A stretch of DNA of 64,000 bases, from positions 7,995,501-8,059,500 of the forward strand of contig NC_092602.1 of the NCBI RefSeq assembly GCF_047663525.1. The letters run 5' to 3'. Made by a program: the position numbers and the translations under genes. The notes below the pieces were generated by a model. The model had not been told where the DNA came from. It saw only the letters and a list, made by a program, of their open reading frames with translations, and ran no database searches. Of this stretch, positions 15,189-30,479 are shown piece after piece. The stretch comes from Anas platyrhynchos. Taxonomy: Eukaryota; Chordata; Aves; Anseriformes; Anatidae. How positions within the stretch are numbered: the stretch's first letter is position 1; every line of letters begins with the position of its first letter.

Positions 15189-15212
15189 CACACACACACA
15201 CACACACACACA
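15189..15212. repeat. (CA)12 microsatellite
   Basis: A perfect run of twelve CA dinucleotides in the SPPL3 intron. It reads as TG repeats on the SPPL3 sense strand. It is likely length-polymorphic. Confidence 0.95.
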
Positions 15213-18200
15213 AAGACTTTCCCTTTAGGCTTCTCTAACACCCTGGAGCCCAGCAGAGGCTGCCACCAAGGCACGAGCTGCTCCGGCACTTCACATGAGG
15301 CAAAGCACAGGCTCGAGCAGTTTGAAATCCACCAGCACAAAGCTTAAGATACTTTTCCTGCCTGTTTCATTTCTCGTATTTTAAAACAGATCTAAATCAA
15401 GGTATCTGAAATGCAAGAAAAAACAAATCTTTCTGCGAAAGGAATAAAGTTGGGAGACATCTTAATGTGATATAGCGACAAAAAGGCTGCAGATAGGATT
15501 TCTGGATGAAAAACTGAAGAGAACTTTTCTTTATCCAGGACATAACGCTGGTTTGTTCAACTGTTTTCCTCTAATCTCTCCAGGAATTACTACAGCACTA
15601 CAACTCTCAGCACATTTTCATCCCTCTTCTGACAAGGGCTCACATTTATTTGTGACCCTACAAGAGATGCCTAAATTACTGCATTTGTGCAAATCGGTGC
15701 AAGGTTTCCAGACTAATTAGTACCTGCTGACACCTCACTGCACAAAGGGGAAAACTTGACCTTTTTTTTTCCCCCAACTGTCATATTCTCTATGAACTTA
15801 TTTGAGATGTTCACTCAAATGGAGTTGTGGCAAATGGATAGAGGCGAAAAATGGATGCTCAAGTCCTCCTACAAAGGGCGTCTTCAGCGTTTCATTCACC
15901 ATTTCAGTTCCCCAAGTCAGTGCAGAGAGGCATTCTGCTACCAAGGGTTTTGTGTTATCCTCTGGCCTCTCCATTCAGTTCATGTATTTATACAGTCCTA
16001 AATTTGGAGTCTAAAATTAGATGATGTGAATAATTTCTGAAGCAGAGATGAGTAATAATTCAATTGATCTACATAAACTTTGTATAATAGTTGGTATTTT
16101 CTTTCTCTGCTGAGTAACTTACTGTGAAAGTAAGAAACATAAGGGTCAACGATAGTTCGATTTTGGAAGACTAAATACAAAACATACACACAATCCAAAA
16201 CAGTTTTCACTCAGTTTAATTTATGGTGAAGTCATTCTCCATTCTCTTCCCACTGATCAGCTCTCAATTCCTATGTTCAGCTAAGCAGCCCCATGGGAAA
16301 CCACAGACATTACTAAATACCAGGAACTCTGCAAAAGGCAAATGCTGGACATGATCAGGAATGTGATGATGAAGTGTTTGCTCTAGGCTTCTTTCATGTT
16401 TCAGAAAGCCAATTTGCTTATCAATTCCTCTTAGGAAGAGAGCTGCAGAGATTCCAGAAATGTAATCATCTGTATGAAATCAAGTTTCACACACAGGGAC
16501 TAAAAAAGTATGAACCACAGTGTCCACTCTCCTGGGAATGAAAGAGGATAAGTATCTAATCACATAGGTCCTCAACGAAAGAAAACAGGCATCTTTTATT
16601 AAGAAGAAGACAGACTAGAAAAGCACATCCTTTAACATCAGGCATCGTATTTTCTCCTGCACCAGGCAGTTTGCACGGGGCAGCACTACCCAGTAGAAGA
16701 TCCTGGGCAGTGTGAACTCCTACACTGAGGACATCTTAGACTCTGGGGCGTTAGCAATGCTGATGATCTTCAAATTTTATATTAAAAATGCATTACAAAT
16801 AACATTATATGAAGATGGGAAAGAGGACACAAATTATCCATCACTATTCAGACAAGATGGAACTGAATCCACAACACTTATAGCAGGAGGATAAGAAAAG
16901 AGGCTATCTGCTTTGCAATATGCAGTCCCAACACAAAACAGAGCTACCATTAGTTTTGGAGTCTCCAGTATTAGGTGTGGACCGTGAAGATACTATCATC
17001 GGTCTTCCTCATTGTTGCTGCTTCCCAGGTGTTTAGCACATACCTTAATTAGGCCTCCTCAGCTCTCTGAACTCCAACCAACACAAAAATAGGATTTATT
17101 ATCTACTTCCAGACACTGCAATGCCTTCCCATTCAGCTTACAACTACAAAAACGGTTCTTTGTGAGTTTTGAGCCCTGCATGGTAAACTCTGCCCAGCAT
17201 TAAACTGCCAGCAGGCAGCTATTTAGGGAACTCACGGCCTTCCCAGTTTCAGGCCCTCAGCACTAAACAGAAGGGTCTCTGACCTTGTTTCCCCCTGGTG
17301 GAACACGAATCTGGTTCAGGGCACAACACATATCCTTACCGCATCTCTCCTTGTGTACCAGGCAAAAGGGGACACTTCAAAATACGGGACTCTTCTCTTC
17401 TACCTTCAGTACGCAGATATCACGTGTCAGAAGGTTGTATTTTATCTGTAAGCTGGGAGCTACCTTGGCATGAATTCTACAAATTTATAAGACAGATAAA
17501 TTGTGAGTATAATTAGGCTGTATTCTTTCCCTGCCCATTTTTCTGTGCCATTGTAACAGTGTCATAATTAGCAGCATGAATTATTTGCCATGGTAATAGA
17601 GGAATGAATGCACAGAATGATGATTTCCCTGAAAGTTCAAACAGAAGGCACTGGCTAGAAATACACCACCTGAAAATTTATTAGCAAAAGGACATAGAAA
17701 AAACATAGCACTTCTAGGCCTAGACTACTGCGCTGAGTGAAACAATTCTCTACAAAACACAGCATAGTTTTACCTAGCAATGAACAGGCCTGAAGATGAC
17801 AATTACACGTGGTGCAGAACGTAATGGCTTGGTCAATTAGCAAAGCAGGTAACTGATTGATTACCTTGCTATTAAATTCTGCTCAGATCACAGACTTCCC
17901 ATCTCTTCCCATCTCACAAAAACAACACAGACCTTAAATCCAAACAAAACAGTCACGTAAAGGGTTTCTTGGAGAAATTTATAGAGTTTTTGCAACTCCC
18001 CTGTGGGTAGGGCACAGCAGGCATAGGTAGCAAGGTTTTGTAGCTGATAGAAAATGGAGCAACACCCTAAGAAAACTAGGAACTGCAGCTAACCACATGC
18101 CAGCAGAAACACAGCACGCTTCTTGAACCTCACCTGCATGCCTTCATGTTCCTAGGACCTGTCCTCCTGGGGAGAGAGGGCCCCAGTCCCACAAAAGCTG

Positions 18201-18570
18201 GTCACTGCCCTAACTGCTAAGTGACAAGCAAGTTCTGGACACACCTCTGGTGTCTTTATACCACAACAAAAAGATCTGCAAATTGGAGCTTTGTTACGAG
18301 AATTGCAAATGGTATTAAAGAGCTATGCAGAACTTTTATTACTACTTGGCCTTATGGTCCCTACTTGCCTTGTATCAGAAATGGGTGAAGGCCTTTAAAT
18401 TTAGTATCCCAAGGCTAATAAAAATGTTTTGTTAGCAATGTGCTAAACATTTAACTGAAGAGTTCATCGTATCATCAAGAAAAAGTCCATTTGGCATTGA
18501 TTTCTAAAAATATGTCAACATATTAAGACCCAAGACTTTTAGTTATAAAACATCTACTACTCAAAGCAAC

Positions 18571-18597
18571 TTTTTTTTTTTATTATTATTATTATTT
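18571..18597. repeat. poly-T followed by (ATT)n
   Basis: Ten or more T residues run into five TAT/ATT units. On the minus strand this is an A-rich AAT repeat. It could be the tail of a decayed retroposed element, but no body of such an element was recognised next to it. Confidence 0.85.
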
Positions 18598-21500
18598 CCA
18601 ACAAACACCATGGATTTCTATTAGTTGGGCATTTTGCAAAGTCTAACTTGCACAGAAAAATTATGGGACATCCACTCCCATGACAAGGCACCACACTTCG
18701 TAAGAATCATAAGTTCAGGTAGTTCCCTACAACTATTTTTAAATTACTTCCTTTATTTCTTTCTCTTGCACAAATTGCCAGTAAAAGAATTAGTAAGGCA
18801 AAGAAAAGGAGACTATGTTGGACCCCTTCAGATGACTGGAGAATTTATTTGATGTCCAGAGGGGTCAGAAGATTCCAGTATCTCACTTCAACAAGCAAGT
18901 CTCAATTATGAAAGACTGTGGCACTGCAGCCTTTCCACATTCTTCATCTAGAGCCTATTAATAAATTGCCATGGAGTTCTGGAACCCTCTTTATCCAAAG
19001 CTATCCATTTCCTTTGCATTACCAGGATACAGGATATTCAACAGCAGGTCTCCTAATAGCACTGAAAACTTCCATTACAAAAAAAAAAAAATCAGCCCCG
19101 CAACAGTTCAGCTATAAATAGCAAATTCATGGCTACTATTAGTAACAAGGGATAACAAATGTTCACGCTTTACCATGATGAAAAGAAACCGTATTAATGT
19201 TTTCCAAAATTGAAGCAGTAAGTTATTTGAACAAGGTTCCAGAAAATTGAGTCTTCCACATCAGAAAGCACAGCCTGTCTTCTAGTAATGCAATTCAGCC
19301 TCGTCTCGGAGGCTGTCAGTCACCCAAGTACCGAAACGGCATTCTTCTGAAGAAGGCTGTTGAAGATAAATATCCTATACAACCGCTAGCTCCATTTCAC
19401 CTTCCTCCTCTTGTTCCTCTTACGCCGTGAGGACCCAAACACCCAACTTCCTCCGAAGATCCAGGGCTAAGTTCACCGACCACATGGCTGACGCACTGCG
19501 CATCGTCCCAGCCGTGTTTATCAACACGGCCACGGCTGTCACGGTGCCAGCAAGCAGTTAAAGGGCACTGACAAAAGAAAACAGGTTAATTACGTGACAA
19601 AAAGAGGGGACTCAGATATTCAAGGAAATTCCTGGACCTCTGCTAGCCTGCAAAAGAAATCCCAAGGTGAAGAGCAGAGCTCCACACCAGAACCTCTGTG
19701 CTGAGCCTGTCCTCAGCCCATCCACACCGTGAGGATTTAGTGTGGCCACAGCAGTCAGGCACCTGCCCCGTGGCTTAATTACGTTGATTGGGGTGAGTCT
19801 TGGTTGGGTACAGCAAGAGCTAGCCAGGCACTTCTCTGCTGCTAAGCACAAATCACCCAGCATTACACGGGACAGCCCGTCCTGCTTCTGAAGACCTAAT
19901 AAATGACCTCACCTTGAAAATCTTACTGAAAAGCATTTTAAGATAAATAGATACTCATTTTGGCAGCTGTGCTTGGACAGGGAAAAGACACTGAACAAAA
20001 ATAATATCTAAGTATTTAAGACAATAAACCCCCTAACACACCTTTAATCTGATTTCTTATGGGACCCAGAGAGCCAGGTAACAGACCAGAGCAAAGGTCA
20101 GACCTAAGGAAGGGAGTATCCCCATCTGAAGCAACAGACAAGAACACTGAAAAAATGCAGGTTTCATCACACACGTACAAAGGAATACCACTACCCAATG
20201 ATATATCTGATCTCATCAGGAGCCAAAAGATTAAGCTGGTCCTCTTCTACCTGTACAGCTTTGCTCAAGGCATACATTATACAAGGGGAGTCCATTTTGA
20301 GCGGCCTAACTCACTCTCAGAGTTCCCACCTAAAAATGTCCTGTGCCTGTTTCCATATGCCCGACTTCCCTCCTGAGCTCCACCCTTTGTCGCTGGGCTC
20401 CCATTCTAGCACTGCTCCTTGTCTTGCACGGGCAGCCCGAGGTCCTGCCTCAATCCAGGAGAGTCAGCAGTCCTGGGCCACTGTAAATCTGTACCCAGTC
20501 GTGGACTCTGTAACTGCCAACACACCCAGGGGCAGCAGTGCAGGTACCCGGCCACCAGCCTTGGTCACGTAACACTCCTTGGAGCCAAAGCCCAATCCAA
20601 TAGGTGTTCGTGCATGTTTGTAACGCTTCTTTCTGGAAGGGATAGAGCCGATCGAACAGAGCCGAACTCTGACAACAGAGCACGCTGCAGGTCCCACCTC
20701 TATGTAAATCACTGTGTGCACGGAAAGGAAGTGCAACAACCAACGCTTCACAGCGGGCCAGAGACTGAGAAAACGCAGGAGTATGTGTACCAGAACCTTA
20801 CATCTGGTTTCTCCATGAAACACTGATATTTTGGTATCGACTGCTACAGAAACGTGTGACATACATCTGCAGCACCACCGGGAGGAACTAATTTCCCAGA
20901 GGCACAAAGAAACAAAGGGAAGGAGACGTAGGGTACTAAAATAGCCTAAAGGATTCTGATTTTTCTTCATGTTTGTATCCCTGATGGTTGCAGAACTGCA
21001 CATTGGAGCATAAAGCCAAGACAAGCTGCTGTGCTACTCCCACCTAGACACCAGGAACAGCCCCATGGTCCCTACCACCACTGTTTTATTGCTAGGCAAA
21101 GAGTCTTCAGGTTCAACACTACTCAGATTACGCAGCAGAACAGAAAGGAACAGCAGCAGTCTGCTGTCACCTAGGAAAACTGAAACAGTATTGGAGACAA
21201 ACAGTAACCAAAATCAAATAAAATTTAAAGAGCACTAAGGAGTACTAAGGAATAGTAAAGCCTGCCAACCATTCAATCTAAGTGTTTACCAATTAGGTCT
21301 TAGAATCAACAAGCCAAAATCAAAGTCAAATTGATCAATACGACCTTGTTATACAGCATGAGCAGCTCTGTGTGCTGCTGATGAGCTCACTTACCCACAC
21401 AGTACAGGATTATGGTATATACATTATAATGACTTGCACGGGTAGAATTAAACACTATTTTCATAAAGAAATCCATAAAAGAATGACTTGACACCACCAA

Positions 21501-22355
21501 CACCAAGCCATGAACCTTCAGCAACAATGCTGACGGCACGTTCCTGCACGAGTTAGAGCTGCAGCGTAGCCCAAGCATGCCTAGATGAAGCCGGGAGCCT
21601 TCCTGGTACCAGGCCTGAACCAAGAAAAACCGATATCAGACAGCGGCCGGGGAGAGGGCAGCCAACAAGACCACCCGCAATCGGCAGAGAGAGGGGCTTT
21701 GGCTGCCATGGGAATACAAATCACCAGCCCACCAAAACAGGCACCCTGGTCCTGCTGCTCCCAATGAGGAGAGAAGCCGACTTAAAAACTGAAAAAGTCT
21801 TAGGAGGAGCAAATGTGGCCAGTTTACAGGCACACACACCACGTGCATGAGAGGAGTTGTCCAAGGGTAGGACCGGCCCGGACCTGATCCCTGCCCTACA
21901 GCCCGAACGCCAGAGCAGCATGGTGCACTAACACACTGCCTGTCAGGCTGCAGTCGCACGTGCAAGGAACAGGCAGCAGGAGAGCAGATGGAGACGGCTT
22001 TCAACAAATTCTAGCCCAATATCTAAAAAACTTTGCTTGCAACAACAACAAGTAGGAGCACTCTTTAGAGATGGTGCTTTGGGATTCTTATGAAACTTCT
22101 TGCAGAGAAGCACCCTGCAGAGAAGTATTTCTCTTTTATGGCAGACTTTTCATCTTTGATTTAGCTATAAGGTAGCTTTTTTTTTTTCCATGCTCCATCT
22201 GCAAAACCATAAAAAAATAAAGAGAAAGATAACTAGTTGGAAAACTAACACTGGGGGTCTTGTAAGGCACTTAAGTATGATAAAGAGGTTCCTTCTGTTC
22301 TGTACCATCTGTAACTGCTTACAGCTGCATCTGCCTAAAAAGTAGGCAAGTTCAT

Positions 22356-22381
22356 AGCTTTTTTTTTTTTAAAAAAAAGCT
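22356..22381. repeat. T12/A8 inverted repeat
   Basis: A run of twelve T is followed directly by eight A. It is bounded by agc on the left and gct on the right, giving a near-perfect palindrome. It can form a hairpin or act as a DNA-unwinding element, but nothing nearby shows a function. Confidence 0.8.
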
Positions 22382-25300
22382 CTTCGCTATTTAGCTTTAA
22401 AGTTTCCTTTTTCAAGAAAAAAATAAAGCTCTTTAAACTATGTTCAACCAAAAAGCTTAATTAGATTCTACTCTTCATCTTCAAAACCGTACAGAGCTCG
22501 TAATATTCCCCATGAGAGCTTTCAGCCCTTTGTGATTAACTTCTCGGAGCAGCGATTCAAGTGAAGGCACGGGATCAGCCATCTCAAGAAAAGGGTTCAC
22601 AGAGCAGACGATCTTCCCTCCAGCAAACAACCACCAATCTGAATGTCCAAAAAGGACCAGAATGACCTCGTGCCTTCAAACCTCGAAAGCAAGACACGCT
22701 TACCTCACCAGCCAGCAGTACTGGCCGCAGAAATCCATCCAGCCCAGCTCTGTTTGCCTCCTGCTGTTTCGCCAACCTCACCTTTAGCTAACAGTCACCT
22801 GCAGAATGCACTTCCCAATGACTAACTGGGCTGAAGTCATGTTACACCTATTTTATCTCGCCAAATGGGTCTGACACAGATGCTGCTGAGATAAACCACC
22901 ACTGTAGCCCTGTAAGCAGGAAAATTGGACTAGTAAAAACGGGCCTTTGTATAACCACTACCACCGAGCTCTGCTCTCCTATGTCCACCATATCTGCACC
23001 ACCAGCTGGCGAAGTTTTTACGAGTAGGAAGTCCTACCAGCTTATTCCAACCACAATTCAGAATTCACGTTGAATTTCTAACTGCCCTAGAAGTTACCAA
23101 AGATTTAATTCAAGCTTTAAACTGGAGTCAAGTGAACTTACTAATTCAAGTATCTACTGAAATGAAAATGAAGACACCTGCTGCCAGCTGGAGCTGCACG
23201 AAACCCCCCTGCAACATTACCTGTGCACCAGCACCGTGGAGACGGGCGCAGCAAACGCACGGGTGAGACCACTCAGTTTTCTGGCACCATCCATAACGCG
23301 GCTGTGCTGGGAATCCATTTGTGCAGTGCTCCTGCTCTTATAGTTTGAAGCTGCTGTCTATGGCAGTATTTGGGAATATATTGATACGGGAAAATGGCAT
23401 GTGCCAGGAGTCGCCAAACTCTGTGATTCAGTGGAACGCTAGCAACCATCTCTGTGAACTTCTGCCAAATTTTTAAAGCTATTTAAAATGGTGCATGGAG
23501 TTAGGAAAAATCAGTACGAGCTTACTAGAAGTCATCTTATGACTAGTTACCAGATAACAAAAGGATTTTTAAAGATACCTTTGTCCCGATACAGCAGAGT
23601 CCATAGGAGTGAAGGAGTAAATCTGGGCTTTCAAGACAAAAAACAGCAAGCAGAAAAGGCCTGGCAGGGCAGAACTAACGGGTAGCAGTAGAGGACTGGG
23701 GGCTGGAAAAACCAGTGGCTTCCAGTGCACAGCCCAGTTTCTTCTTTTAGCAGCTGAACTGAAGACCAACCTAGATTCAAGCCTATTCCTTCAGATAAGC
23801 TTGCCAGCTCATGCCTGAAGTCAGAGACTGTGTGTGAACAGAGGGTGGAACCCCGTGGGTCCCTCCCGCTTCCCCCACGCCACCTCTGCAGAAAGGCAGC
23901 TACGGCATAAAAATGGAAAGGAGTCATTCCACAGTTCATCTCCATAGCCATGCTGCACTAGGAAATACCTTCCTGGGTAAAAACCTTTGAACTAGCTATG
24001 GAAAGGAAAGGAAGAACATACAGAGCAGGCAGAGAAACAAACAAAAATACTATTTTCAGAAGGAGAGAAAAAGTGAGTCCAAAACCATCATTTTCCTTCA
24101 GATTCCGCTGGTTAGGGAAAAATGCTAACATACATAAACTGTAAGATATGATTCTCTCTCACCAGCTTCTACGTGGGCAACTTCAGGAACAAGAGAGGCA
24201 TGTTGAGCACAAGGCTGTGCAATAGCAAATCATTTCTTAGTGTGTTTTCGGCTTGAGGAGGCCGGCTGTGATGATTTTAAGGAATCTCTGTTCTGACATC
24301 CTGAAAAAGTAAGTCACTTCATCCTTAGTCCCCATCTCCACAAGCACAGTACACGGCTAGCCTCGTTTAATACATGTATTACTTTAGCATAATTGTCGTG
24401 GGTTATTAAAAAATCTTCTGTTCTAACATGTAAGTTATCAGTTACCCAATAGCCTTCCAAAAAGGAAGCTGACCACCCTTACTTTCTCACACTCCTGTGT
24501 GTTCCATACCATTTAATGTCACATACAGCCACAGAGGCTATCCAAGTGAAGTTAGGACCTGAGGTGCAGAGCTGGCCCTGAAAAGAAACCCTCAACAGAA
24601 TCTGATAATGAAGATGACAGCACAAGAGCTACACAATTAATCAGTTCCAGGATAATCTCATCGTGGCGCTTCTGGTGGACAGAAGGACACTTGCTGTGTC
24701 ACGAGAGCAGCGTTCCTGCAGAGAGGAGACGTGGCAGATCAAAGCATTTCAAGCACAGACACCACTTGTGAAAAGGGCAGGAGAAAAGATCACCAATGTT
24801 AGCATCCTTGGAAGAATTAGAGAGGGAGAAAGGGGATCAGGAAGGGCTGTAATGACACATATGCCCCATTAATCTTATTAAATCATCACCTTTCAAAGTC
24901 AGTTTGATTGCCTTGATCCAGTTCAGCTGGCGCACTAACTTGTGTTTCACTCTGCTTCTCTCAGCCCATGTAACTGACTGAATCATTCCCAATTTTAATC
25001 CTCGTCAGTTACACTAAAGCAATGTAGCTGCAAAAAGAAAATGTGCACAACAATTTCTCTTTTAACCAATTTCAGCCTTGGTTCTTCCTGGAAACTTTAC
25101 TCAGATGTCACCAGAATTAAATCAGACTGTCTGACTAAATGGCTTGTGTCAATTATTTGCTTTGGAGTATATTATAATGTTTATCATCATCGTAAAATGC
25201 CAAAGGGCAATAAAGATAATAACAAAGGTGGCACTTATGCAGAAGATGATGATACATCACATCACTAAAACAATGAAATAAAGTATCTGAACAGAATTGG

Positions 25301-28300
25301 TTCTGCTCTTCTTCCAAATTTCAAGAAGTCTACATCACTGTATTTTAAAAAACATAGTTCAAAATACGTTTGTTTGGCACTGCGTTTCAGTGACAAACAA
25401 CTAATGACAGATTTCAGGACCTAAATCTAATATTTAAAACTGTGGCATTCTTCTGAGATTAGATGTGTTTTGTCAAAATTAACATCCTCAATTAATTTGC
25501 CCTATCTAGTATCCCCCCCCACAATCCCTCGAATTCCAACAGCATCAGGTTGCTTAACTCAGACCAAAATCCCAAAGTTCACAGAAAAGCAATTACTTCG
25601 GATCACATCCTTCAGTAAAAGAAAGAGAAGCTCCCAGACGTCATCTAGCCTGACAAAAACAAAACCAGAAGAGAAGCAGTGACTGCGGTAGGCCCCTAAC
25701 ACAGCTACCAGCTTACTTACCTATGACTCAGGAAATCATCTCCGCCTTGTCTTCTACTAGTGGGAATCCAAAGCTTCATCTCAAGAGCAGCAACCTAGCT
25801 ACCCCCTGGAATACAGCCCCTTCCCTCTTTCAACCTACAATTTTATCAAGGCAGGAAGGGGAGCCTAGATCCCTGGCAATCCCAAATCAATTTTTTAACC
25901 ATTAAGTCCGATGCCTGCTTTCCAGCCCAGCACACGTCCACGAAGGACATGCAAAGCTCGGCCTCTGAATGCCACAGTTTGGTGATGAGCACTCGCTCAC
26001 AAGGTGAGGGATGCAAGCTCCAAAACCCTCGGGGACAGAACTGATCTCCTGCATCCTGGCCAAGTTCAGAATCACTGGGGAAAAGCAAGGAACCAGTAAC
26101 TTCCACTACCACAATGCTCCAAAAAGGCAGAACCCATGTAATTCTGAACTAAAACACAGAATGCACTCCAGCACCAAGAAAACATCGGTTTACAGTCTCT
26201 ACTTTTAGATGTTTCTTGAAGAATGATTACTAGATTACCAAATGCAGCCTTTGTATTGATGCAGCAAGAATCTTCCTTCGCTAATCGCTCACTGCACACA
26301 CACGGACATTCGAGTAACTGTAAACTGCAGCTAATCTCACGCTCTTTGCTTTGTTTGTCTTTCAGTCCAGCGTTGCAGACAGTCCCTGCCCACACAACGT
26401 ACCGTCTGAGCTATCAAAAGCTGGAGGGAGGAGAACAAACAAGTGAAGCGAGCCTGGTACTGAAAGACAAATGCACTCACCATAAATCCGACATCCTCAA
26501 ATTTACCGTGGTTAAGTCACTTCTCTGATGCCTTAAATGGACATCCCTGTCCTCAGGAGGCTTCTGACAAGCCTGACAATGGGACACGGCCAGCCCCTGA
26601 AAAAGGTAAAACTGAAGGCCAACCTCTGGGGTCGGATGCCAAGCTCTCAGAAAAGATCTTAGGCAGCACGCCCAACAGAACTTCGTCTGGGCGCTCTGCA
26701 GTTCTTTTCCTAAGAAGTGCAACACTTGGAAAATTCAGGGGAACAGTTCAGTTCGTTTGTGATGTAAGCTGCTTCCCTGCCTCAAAACACCTTAATTAGA
26801 CGGTTAGGGCCTCTCAGCCCGAACAGCGCAAGGCAAGTAAAAAACCTGAATGCATAAAATGATTTTACTAGTGCTTGACAAGTTTTGTGAACAAGCTGCA
26901 GCTCCCCTTACTCCCTGCCCTCCCACAGACACCTCTGAGCCAGCCAGCGAAGCCTTCGAAGCACTAACCCCCAGTCTTCTGGAGGAGATCACATTTTAAT
27001 TCACGGCAGTTGTGCGTTAAACGCAAGGAAAGCGAATTCTCAGAGCTCTGAACCTAGAAAGACATTTAGCAACAACCGATAGGAGTTCTCACAGGAACAA
27101 AGATGGCATTGTGCATCTACACTTAGCCCAGCACCCGGGAGCTTTATGGATTACTCTGACACATCATTACATTTAATTTCCCACACCCTTTGCATTACGT
27201 AGAGAAGTTTCCAAATATATCACCATTTCAGTCATCAAACAATTGATGGCTAACACAAGAATCATTCCACTGGTTAAAACATTTAAGAGGGAGTTCAGTT
27301 GGTTCTGAGATTACTGACTTAACACAGCAGCTCCCTTTTCTCTTAGCTGAGCCTCCCCGTCTCTCCCCGATCGTTACCCCGATGGGCTCGCACGTGTTGC
27401 AACCCGTATTGCTGTTAGGCAACACTCTGGGAAAGGACAAATTAAAAATATATTTGGTTCTGGAGAATTCTCATTCTCCTCCACTCCACACATATGAAAG
27501 AAGCTGTGAAAATCTTTTGTGCATTCAAAGGGCAAAACAAAAAACACAAAGCAATCTCTATTGCCAGACTGGGCAACAGTGAAAAGGGACGGGGTGTTAC
27601 ATCAGGCCTTGAAGAACACTGAACACCTACTGACTGAAGGCAAACAAGATACATGTGCTGCTGTGCTCTCTAAATGGCACCGACTGCAAAAACGTCACCA
27701 CGAGACACTGGACATCAAGGAACAACAAGGTTTGCACGGGGTCGTGATCTAGATCAGATTCATCTGTTGTAATATTTCCAACAGCAGGTGCCTGAAAATC
27801 AAATCCTTGCCATTTACAAACCTCTTACCCACACACATCCACATCGGTACTGGGCAAATAACTCTGCCCCCATTATTCCCCCCTCCCGTGTTGCAGCAGG
27901 AACTTTTGTCACTACCCAGCCCTGTCTCCTTGCTGAAACCCACAGGACGCAGAGGGCAGGTGGGTATTCCACGACCTCCTTCCTCTCCCAATCCATTCCA
28001 CTTGCAGAAAACTCATTTCAGCTCTCATTTAACATAGAAAATCATGAGCAACCCCATGATGCAGCAGTCATGTTTCTCTGTGGCTTACACATTTGAGTAA
28101 TAGCAGCACCATACGCAGCTCTCCTAACTTCCTTCTATTATTGCAGGTACTTGCCAAAGAAAAAGTCTCTATTCACTACTGACAGGCATTCTATTCAAAC
28201 ACCTTCTCTTTAAAAAGGAGTGCATATCCTTTGAGAGAGCATTTCCATCTGGCATTTATCCCGCATTTCATGTTAAAATTAGTTTTTTTCAGGGTGACAG

Positions 28301-30479
28301 CACTCAGTGGCAAAATTCTCAGTAGTTCCTCTTGTCAGGGAGAACACATCTGTATCTGAGATCCTGGCAAGAGATTTAAAAAGGAGCTAAGTACAAGTAC
28401 GGATGGTTATAGGCGTGGGCATTACTGGGGAAAAAAAGGAAACAAAAGAGGTTGTTGCAAAAAGCAATGCACAAGGGTAGTGCCAGAAGACAATTTATCT
28501 ATTTGAAATTGTGAGAGGCATGGGGGAAAAGTACAGGTACCTCCTTCTTACAGTAACTTAATATAAGAAAATACTTGCAATCAATTTCACTTAGTAATTA
28601 ACGATATAAACCCGCCTTAACATCTCAGAATTTTACATAGAAAACAATAGCAAAAACAGAATCAGTTCTCATCTCTTCAAAATACCATCGCTAGCAGATG
28701 TCAGCAGGCCTATTTTGTGTAAATGTTTGCAGTGCTGATGTCCAGCAATCATAGCGTGAAAGTACATTTTATGAGGTATTTCTAACACATCAGAGACAAT
28801 TCAGAAAAGGAGAGCAACAACTTTATTATGAACCTGCAGTGATTTGATGATGAATGTTGATAGCTTTGCACTACAAGGGGCAATCAAGCTTCAGACTTCT
28901 GGACAAAAGGGAAGCACTGCTGAGGCCAGGAACCCATTTCCTCACTCTCAATTTACATCTGTCCAAAGGTAGGTACATGAAAGGATTTTTCTTGATGTCA
29001 AATACCTGATCTGACATCTCTGAAAACACTTCATCTTGACAGCAGCTACCCACGACACCGAGGAACACAAAAAGTGCTCGTTCTGAGAAAGCTGCCTTTG
29101 CAACACACAAAAAGGACTGGGTCCAGCAAATGGACAGGATGAAACCTGCCAACTTCCAAACTGTACAGCAGCACGAATTACTGGACACAGTTCTGCACAA
29201 ATTCCTTTATAGAGCTATCGGTTTCCTTAGCCGACAACTTAACATGCCCACTTTTCCTAAAAGCACTAAAGCACCAGCCAATTTTATGCGGAGCTGTATT
29301 GCCATAATTAAAAATAAGCAAATGCAAGAGTGTTGCTAGAAGTGTAAGTAATTAAACACGTACGCAGACAAGAGCGCGCAAGTTACAGGGCAGGATTCCT
29401 TAGGATGAAACTGGATTTTGATCTTTCTGCAGCCTCCAGATAATACTGATCACAGGGCTAAATGGGAAGTGACAGAAACCTCAAAAATAGGAGGACACGT
29501 CAGTGAATACAGACACGACAAAATTACAGTGTTTTGAGATGTTAGACTCACATCCTTGCTCTGCTACAAACCTGATCTGCAACAAAGAGCTGCTGCTCTT
29601 GGGATCCGTCTAACAACCAGCACAGAAAAACTTAAATCCCAGCTTCATTTCCCTAATGAACCTGACCTAAAGAAGAGTTAATCCTCTTCCTAGCCAGGAG
29701 CAAAAGCCCCATACATCGACTGGTTCTTGAGAGAGAAGTGACAGAACACAGGATTGGGGGCTGTCAAAGTCTCAACATGTGGCAGGACAGAAATCCCCAC
29801 TGGCTCCCAAGTTTTAAAAGTAATAGGAAATATTTCCAGAACTATTTAGAATAGAAATCCCATCTACACATCCAGCACACACCAAGGTCAAAAGTTGAGA
29901 TTTAACTCCTGTTTTAGTAAGAATATCATAACTCTTAAAAAAAAAAAATCTGCAAGAAACAGCCCTGGATGTTATCACTAGAATGAATTTTAAATGCAGC
30001 GAGAGCATCACAATCAAATCTCTGCAGTGGCCAGGTCAAGAGAGCGGATGCACTCAAAAATCATTTGACGTATTTCGGCTGCAATCCTCAACAATACCAA
30101 AAACCCAGCATTACATGAAGAAAACAGCCCCCGGCTCCTCAACCCACCGCCGGCTAGGCCCAACACAGTGTCAGGACGCCGAAAAAAATGCCCTCTGCTT
30201 TGATTTGCTATACTTGATGTCTTCCCACAGGAACTGGTCTCTTCCTCCTCGTTCTATTTCCTGTACACAGAACAAGCCCATTGTCACCGGGCGAGCCCCC
30301 CCGCGCACACACACAGGGCCCAGCCAGCCCTACACAGCCGGGGAGGGCAGGTGCTGAGCTCCGGGCAGCCCCCGGGGACCTGAGGAACCCCGAGGAGCCC
30401 CAGGACGGGGAGGCCGGAGGAGATCCTCTGCTCCGGGCAGCCCCAGCACCGCCGTGAGGCACCAGGGCCAGGAGAGAAG

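Noticed and set aside
20464-21024. A 186-codon minus-strand frame in the SPPL3 intron
   Set aside because: No similarity to SPPL3 exons or any family I know, and no splice or start context; likely chance.
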